From assembly GCA_902623995.1 (NCBI GenBank), contig CACNWE010000015.1:1-39399 (forward strand): 39,399 nt of DNA, written 5' to 3'. This DNA is from an uncultured SAR116 cluster alpha proteobacterium. Lineage in GTDB: Bacteria; Pseudomonadota; Alphaproteobacteria; Puniceispirillales; Marisalimonadaceae. A program made the translations under genes and the position numbers. Shown here in pieces: positions 35,329 through 39,399 of the stretch; the first letter of the stretch is position 1; each line of letters opens with the position of its first letter. The notes under the pieces are model-generated. The model made no database searches. It had not been told where the DNA came from and worked only from the letters and a program-made list of their open reading frames with translations.

Positions 35329-35652
35329 TTAAATTTTTAAATCATAAAAATCTACTGGTTTAAGCAGCTTATTTTCTTGAGACTCTAACGCTCCTAATTT
35401 TGCACTTTCTTGAGTATAATTTATCCAATCGGGATCCGACCACATTGCTGATCTTTTCTTCTCTCTATCGTCAGCGTTTTTATATACCCATATATGAGTA
35501 TATTCATTAGGATTGCCAGTCTCAGTGGTTGCAAAAAGTAATGGTTTTCCTAAATGCTTTGATTGTGCTGGCTTACCCTTTTTACTATAAAGTTTAAGGT
35601 GTGTATTTATTGTGCCGGGTCTGCATCTATATGTTCTTACATCCAAAAGCAT
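35329..35652 (-). CDS. NIPSNAP-family protein
   Basis: A 107-residue ferredoxin-like-fold protein with NIPSNAP features: LLDVRTYRCRPGTINTHLKLY at the start, GNPNEYTHIWVYKNADDREKKR and MWSDPDW. The molecular function of this family is not established in bacteria; members often sit beside catabolic genes. The ATG at 35652 has AAGGA 7 bases upstream; an in-frame TTG at 35667 would add five residues and is less likely. It converges on the ene-reductase gene 8 bases away. Confidence 0.82.
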   Translation of the reverse strand: MLLDVRTYRCRPGTINTHLKLYSKKGKPAQSKHLGKPLLFATTETGNPNEYTHIWVYKNADDREKKRSAMWSDPDWINYTQESAKLGALESQENKLLKPVDFYDLKI

Positions 35653-35748
35653 AAATTTTTCCTTCAAAAATTAAAATAATTAAACTATTAACACTTTATA
35701 TATATAATTTTTAAAGATTATTAAACTTTATAATTTTAGGAAAAAGAA

Positions 35749-36036
35749 TTGATTTCTGGTGAGATAATTAAAACAATTGAAAAATTAACAATTGATGCTT
35801 CAAGAGTGAATCGATATTTAAGTTATCCACGGAAAGTACCTATTTGGAAATTAACATTTTCCTTACCTGAAGAGTGTGTTCTTTTTAGAGACGAGAATAA
35901 TTCTGACATTGCAATAGAAATAGAAAATATGAGAGGTTTTGCAATTGTTCCTGCTTTGTCTGAAAAAGAGTCTTTGAGAAGGTTAAAAGGACTAATACCT
36001 TTAATAGAATTAGAAGATAAAATCGTCAGATTATGA
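35749..36036 (+). CDS. conserved-looking small protein of unknown function
   Basis: Not recognised. The 95-residue protein has no signal peptide or membrane segment. It reads as a small alpha/beta protein with a basic patch (RVNRYLSYPRKVPIWKL) and an amphipathic C-terminal helix (SEKESLRRLKGLIPLIE). The start is TTG with AGGA 7 bases upstream. Its stop overlaps the ATG of the DUF188 gene by 4 bases (ATGA), so the two are translationally coupled, which supports it being a real gene. Confidence 0.7.
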   Translation: MISGEIIKTIEKLTIDASRVNRYLSYPRKVPIWKLTFSLPEECVLFRDENNSDIAIEIENMRGFAIVPALSEKESLRRLKGLIPLIELEDKIVRL

Positions 36037-36473
36037 AAAAAATTTATGTTGATGCAGACGCATGTCCAGTCAAAGATGAAATTGTTAAGGTCGCCACGCG
36101 CCATAAAATTCAAGTTTTTATGGTTTGTAATGGTGGTATAAGGCCATTTAGAAATAATCTAATAAATTTAATTATAGTCTCTGAAGGATCAGATGAAGCA
36201 GATAAATGGATCTTTGAAAAGATAAAATCTGATGATATTGTTGTAACTTCTGATATTCCTTTGGCATCAAAGTGTATTGATAAAGGCGCTTCTGTTTTAA
36301 AACACGATGGCTTAATCTTAAATGTAATGAACATTGGAAATGTACTAGCCACAAGAGATCTAATGTCTGACTTAAGGTCATCAGATCCTTTTTTACAAGG
36401 GAAAAGTAAAAATTTCACAAGAGCAGATAAAGGTAAATTTCTAAATTCTTTAGAGATTTTAATAATAAATTAA
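36033..36473 (+). CDS. YaiI/YqxD (DUF188) family protein
   Basis: A 146-residue member of the YaiI/YqxD family with a PIN-like nuclease fold suggested for the family. Visible signatures are IYVDADACPVKDEI at the start, FMVCNGG, SEGSDEADKWI, VVTSDIPLASKCI and FTRADKGKFLNSLE at the end. The conserved acidic residues (Asp7 and Asp9) are intact. Its cellular role is not established. It overlaps the small unknown gene upstream by 4 bases. Confidence 0.92.
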   Translation: MKKIYVDADACPVKDEIVKVATRHKIQVFMVCNGGIRPFRNNLINLIIVSEGSDEADKWIFEKIKSDDIVVTSDIPLASKCIDKGASVLKHDGLILNVMNIGNVLATRDLMSDLRSSDPFLQGKSKNFTRADKGKFLNSLEILIIN

Positions 36474-36480
36474 AATTATT

Positions 36481-36508
36481 TTGTTTGCTATATTCAAGAT
36501 TATAGAAT
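36481..36508 (+). promoter_or_regulatory. candidate promoter of the cold-shock gene
   Basis: TTGTTT (36481-36486) and TAGAAT (36503-36508) are 16 bases apart, directly after the DUF188 stop. Transcription would start near 36514, leaving a leader of about 140 bases. The assignment is by eye and the match is partial. Confidence 0.4.
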
Positions 36509-36513
36509 AATGA

Positions 36514-36656
36514 TGTATACATCTAAGCCTAAGAAGGCAGTCAGTAAGTCTGACTAATACGATCGACTTCCTTGGTCATGTAATGTTCAATCTAGTCAAG
36601 CGTGTTTTGATTGAACAAAAAAGCTTAATATTTAAGCTTAGAACGAGGAGTTTAGA
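36514..36656 (+). promoter_or_regulatory. structured 5' leader of the cold-shock mRNA
   Basis: The roughly 140-base leader holds several hairpins. GCCT/AGGC is at 36527-36538. AGTCAG/CTGACT is at 36539-36555. A 9-bp stem TGTTCAATC/GATTGAACA spans 36584-36617. An 8-bp stem AAGCTTAA/TTAAGCTT at 36621-36639 ends just before the AGGAG ribosome site at 36646-36650. Long structured leaders are characteristic of cold-inducible csp mRNAs, where refolding controls translation; that role here is inferred. Confidence 0.6.
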
Positions 36657-36863
36657 ATGCCAAATGGTACAGTTAAATGGTTTAATGCAAATAAGGGTTA
36701 TGGCTTTATAGAACCCGAAGGTGGTGCAAAAGATGTTTTTGTACATATATCAGCTGTAGAAGCTGCTGGAATGAATACATTAAACGATGGTGCAAAAATC
36801 AGTTTTGATCTCGAAACTGGTAAAAATGGTAAAGAAGCGGCAGTTAATATCCAACTATTATAA
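36657..36863 (+). CDS. cold-shock protein (CspA family)
   Basis: A 68-residue single cold-shock domain that binds single-stranded RNA and DNA. The RNP1 motif KGYGFIEP (residues 13-20) and RNP2 motif VFVHIS (27-32) are intact, with GTVKWFNANKG at the start. Length and sequence are standard for proteobacterial Csp proteins. It is a single-gene unit with its own structured leader and a strong terminator at 36887. Confidence 0.97.
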   Translation: MPNGTVKWFNANKGYGFIEPEGGAKDVFVHISAVEAAGMNTLNDGAKISFDLETGKNGKEAAVNIQLL

Positions 36864-36886
36864 TTAAAGTATTTATTTTTTAAAAT

Positions 36887-36910
36887 AAGGGCCTTTGGCC
36901 CTTTTTTTTT
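36887..36910 (+). terminator. Rho-independent terminator of the cold-shock gene
   Basis: AAGGGCC (36887-36893), loop TTT, GGCCCTT (36897-36903) and a run of T to 36910 form a textbook intrinsic terminator 23 bases after the stop codon. Confidence 0.95.
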
Positions 36911-36980
36911 GGATTTTTAAAGTTTCTTTTAATTTAAATTATTTTCATTATTATAATTAATAATCATTGATGAGGATATT

Positions 36981-37553
36981 ATGAAAACTTTAAAAATAAC
37001 AAAGCTAACAATGGAAAAAAGAGTTTCCAGATTTGCCGAATTAAAGCCACTACCAATTCAAATTGATGAAAACATTCCTCAAGAAGGTAAAGATATTGTT
37101 TATGCAAGAGAATTACTTTCTGTAATCGGGCTTGATCCCTCAGAAGGCAAAACCCCTATAAACTCAGGTGCACCTATTGTTGGAGCTGGGGGGATTACAA
37201 TGACTCTAGCTAAATGTCCTGTTGGTCAAGGCCCGGGTCTTCATAATCATCTAGCAACTTTTGAGACTTTTACAGTTTTAGAGGGAGAGTTTCTTATTAA
37301 GTGGAATGATGATGGATCAGAAGAATTAATCTTAAAAAAACACGATACTATTTCAATCCCTCCAGGTGTATGTAGATCTTTTACTAATATTGGGAAAGAA
37401 GAAGGCCTTTTACAGGTTATTATTTCAGGAGGTGTTCACGACATGAATGATATTTCATTTACGCCTCATGCAGCGAGTCAAATGGAAAATATTGAACCAA
37501 ATTTGTCAAAAAAATTTGAGGATGTTGGGTTTAAATTTAACGCTGGAATTTAG
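36981..37553 (+). CDS. cupin-domain protein
   Basis: A 190-residue protein with one clear cupin barrel. GPGLHNHLATFETFTVLEGEF carries the first cupin motif with His and Glu metal ligands, and DTISIPPGVCRSFTNIG the second, in which the usual histidine is replaced by Arg-Ser (CRSF). An N-terminal extension of about 85 residues precedes the barrel. Function cannot be assigned; it may be a dioxygenase, isomerase or binding protein. It lies after the cold-shock terminator and ends 7 bases before the convergent permease gene. Confidence 0.8.
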   Translation: MKTLKITKLTMEKRVSRFAELKPLPIQIDENIPQEGKDIVYARELLSVIGLDPSEGKTPINSGAPIVGAGGITMTLAKCPVGQGPGLHNHLATFETFTVLEGEFLIKWNDDGSEELILKKHDTISIPPGVCRSFTNIGKEEGLLQVIISGGVHDMNDISFTPHAASQMENIEPNLSKKFEDVGFKFNAGI

Positions 37554-37560
37554 TTATATA

Positions 37561-38475
37561 TTACCCAAACATACTTGCTAAAGGTACTGTTAATATAGAA
37601 AATAAAGTAGTTATCATCAATGCTCTAGTAATTGCATTAGGATTTACACCGTATTGGGTGGAGAAAATTAACGCCATTAATCCTACTGGAGCAGATGCAA
37701 CCATGATGGTTGTCTCAGCTAATGAGAAATCAATATTATCTAAATTCCATATAATCAAAATTAACAAAACTGGATGAAGAATTATTTTGAACAAAATAAT
37801 TAAATTTGAAATTTTTATTTCAGTTTTTTCTAATTTTTGGGAAAGGATAATACCAGCTGCGAAGAGAGCACATGGTGCTGCAGAATTTGCAATAAAGTCT
37901 AGTGCTCTATCAATACTAATAGGTATCTCAATATCAAGAAAAATTATAGTCAAACCTAAGATAAGCGCTAATAGTGGTAGATTTGAGAATTGTTTTACAA
38001 ATATATTTTTTAATTTAAGATTTTTAAATTTTATAAGATCTAATATTATTAGATTTATAACTAAAAAAATTACATCAAAGCCTATTATTGCTACTATTGG
38101 ATGAATTAAATCTGCTTGATATTCATTTAACGCAATAGGGTAAACAAATAAAAGGTGATTAGCAAATGACGAGGCCATACCAATTAAAATGGCTTCATTC
38201 CATTTAAGATTAAATATGTATCTCCCAATTAATAGTGCAGTTACATAAATAATTAATTCAGAAAAAACATAGCTAAAAATAAGTGTCCAATTAACATTAG
38301 AAATACTTATAGATAAAATAATTTTTAAAGTTAGTGCTGGTACTGCAACTACACCGACATATTTAATAATTGCAATGGAATTTTCTTTACTAAATATTGA
38401 TTTTTTTGCTGAAATATAGCCAATTAGAATTAATATCGCAACTGGTGCAAATGAGTTTATAAGTAAGTTAATCAC
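37561..38475 (-). CDS. AEC-family permease (auxin efflux carrier type)
   Basis: A 304-residue integral membrane protein with about ten hydrophobic segments. AEC features are the N-terminal APVAILILIGYISAKKSIFS, the central SSFANHLLFVYPIAL, SAAPCALFAAGIILSQ, and VASAPVGLMALIFSTQYG near the C-terminus. Bacterial members are proposed to carry malate, malonate or amino acids. The start is GTG with only a weak ribosome site. It lies upstream of nothing obviously related; the EamA gene is 30 bases upstream on the same strand. Confidence 0.88.
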   Translation of the reverse strand: MINLLINSFAPVAILILIGYISAKKSIFSKENSIAIIKYVGVVAVPALTLKIILSISISNVNWTLIFSYVFSELIIYVTALLIGRYIFNLKWNEAILIGMASSFANHLLFVYPIALNEYQADLIHPIVAIIGFDVIFLVINLIILDLIKFKNLKLKNIFVKQFSNLPLLALILGLTIIFLDIEIPISIDRALDFIANSAAPCALFAAGIILSQKLEKTEIKISNLIILFKIILHPVLLILIIWNLDNIDFSLAETTIMVASAPVGLMALIFSTQYGVNPNAITRALMITTLFSILTVPLASMFG

Positions 38476-38505
38476 TGAATTTTCTTATTAAATTGAGTAA
38501 GGCAT

Positions 38506-39396
38506 TTATTTTAAATTTTTCTTTCTAAATCGCGTAATTATAAATCCAGAAGTAATAATTAAGAATGCACCAATAAATGTGTTCTGACTTGGTACCTCAT
38601 TATACAAGATATAACCCCAGAAAGCCGCTAGAAGTACTGTCAAATATACAAATGGAGCCGCAAAAGAAGCACTAATTACTTTTAGAGCTTCAATAAATAA
38701 AAAATGTCCTGCTGTAGCTAAAAAACCTAGACAAAACATTAAAAGAGTGTCGTATAAGTTTGGCCATTCCCAAAAATAAATTATGAAAGGTAAAGACAAA
38801 ATAGTACCAGTTATAGCTGTAAATAATAGAGTAGTTTGATTGCTATCAGATGTATTTAAAAATTTTGTTGAAATAGTAAAAAAAGCAAAACACAAAGCTG
38901 CTAAAAATGGGAAAATAACGGCATAATTAAATGCACCTTTATTGGGAGAGGCTATAATTAATGCACCTATTAAACCAATAATCACTACTAATATTTGCGT
39001 AAATGATATTTTTTCTTTTAAAATTAAAATGGCCAATATGGTAGTTATTACAGGACCAATCATGTAAATTGAAATATTTTCAGCAAATTGTAGGTATGCT
39101 AAACCAGTGAACATAAAACAGGTTGTTATCATTAATAATGCGCCCCTTAGAATTTGTAATGGTTTATGACTACTTTGAAGGTGTGTTTTAAATTGTTTAT
39201 TGAATATTATAAGTAATAAAATTAATTGAGATAAATAACGCGCAAATACAATTAAAAAAGGATTAAATCTTAATGTTAATTCTTTTGCTGTTAATTCCAT
39301 TACGGAGAAAAATAAATAAGTTAAAATAAGGAGAATAGTACCAATTAGTGTATTTGATAATTTTTGATTAATATACTGAAGGTTAAAAATAGGCAT
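38506..39396 (-). CDS. EamA/DMT-superfamily transporter
   Basis: A 296-residue drug/metabolite-transporter protein with about ten membrane segments in two EamA repeats. MELTAKELTLRFNPFLIVFARYLSQ and AENISIYMIGPVITTILAILILKE lie in the first, and GHFLFIEALKVISASFAAPFVYLTVLLAA in the second. The C-terminus is basic (RFRKKNLK). The ATG lies three bases from the window end, so the start may be further upstream and the ribosome site is not visible. Substrate unknown; amino acids or metabolites are typical. Confidence 0.88.
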   Translation of the reverse strand: MPIFNLQYINQKLSNTLIGTILLILTYLFFSVMELTAKELTLRFNPFLIVFARYLSQLILLLIIFNKQFKTHLQSSHKPLQILRGALLMITTCFMFTGLAYLQFAENISIYMIGPVITTILAILILKEKISFTQILVVIIGLIGALIIASPNKGAFNYAVIFPFLAALCFAFFTISTKFLNTSDSNQTTLLFTAITGTILSLPFIIYFWEWPNLYDTLLMFCLGFLATAGHFLFIEALKVISASFAAPFVYLTVLLAAFWGYILYNEVPSQNTFIGAFLIITSGFIITRFRKKNLK

Positions 39397-39399
39397 TAT

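Noticed and set aside
1-39399. CRISPR arrays, tRNA or rRNA genes, insertion sequences and phage genes
   Set aside because: No repeated spacers, cloverleaf-like segments, transposase motifs or terminal repeats were recognised on either strand.

Overview
The window is a compact, strongly AT-rich stretch of bacterial chromosome. Intergenic gaps are short, genes run in tight operons, and several genes appear to start at TTG or GTG. Two TRAP transporters, a proteobacterial two-subunit xanthine dehydrogenase, membrane-bound PuuD urate oxidase and an HpaR-type regulator suggest a streamlined, probably marine alphaproteobacterium. That placement is inferred from gene content and base composition, not from a phylogenetic marker. 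No rRNA, tRNA, CRISPR array, insertion sequence or phage gene was seen, and no gene-free stretch exceeds 300 bases.

Positions 1-13,040 hold a nearly complete purine-to-glyoxylate pathway. The plus strand has xdhA and xdhB, then a guanine/8-oxoguanine-type deaminase. A minus-strand operon follows (uraH, puuD, a hydantoinase-family gene in the allantoinase position, alc, allA). Divergent from it on the plus strand are OHCU decarboxylase (uraD), a dihydrodipicolinate-synthase-family protein, an Asp/Glu (hydantoin) racemase-family protein, and a puuE-type allantoinase broken by one extra T in a T6 run. Together these would take guanine or xanthine to urate, 5-hydroxyisourate, OHCU, allantoin, allantoate, ureidoglycolate, and finally glyoxylate plus urea.

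Positions 13,159-19,692 form a single-looking operon: a TRAP transporter (DctP, DctQ, DctM) followed by both subunits of an ATP-dependent hydantoinase/5-oxoprolinase-type enzyme (HyuA, HyuB). This suggests import and opening of a cyclic ureide or hydantoin-like compound. A minus-strand operon at 19,698-25,754 encodes a YdiJ-like FAD/Fe-S oxidoreductase, a DMSO/biotin-sulfoxide-reductase-family molybdoenzyme and a second racemase-family protein. A serine-glyoxylate-type aminotransferase at 25,868 could turn glyoxylate into glycine.

Positions 27,126-32,767 hold a second TRAP system directly coupled to malonyl-CoA decarboxylase (a probable malonate utilisation operon), a small exported protein and an Ldh-family dehydrogenase. 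A divergent regulatory locus follows: hpaR-like, apparently starting at AUU, and an HpcH/HpaI-family aldolase, separated by a perfect 18-bp inverted repeat. Downstream are an Old Yellow Enzyme, a NIPSNAP-family protein, a small unknown gene overlapping a YaiI/DUF188 gene, a cold-shock protein with a structured leader and strong terminator, a cupin protein, and two permeases (AEC and EamA families).
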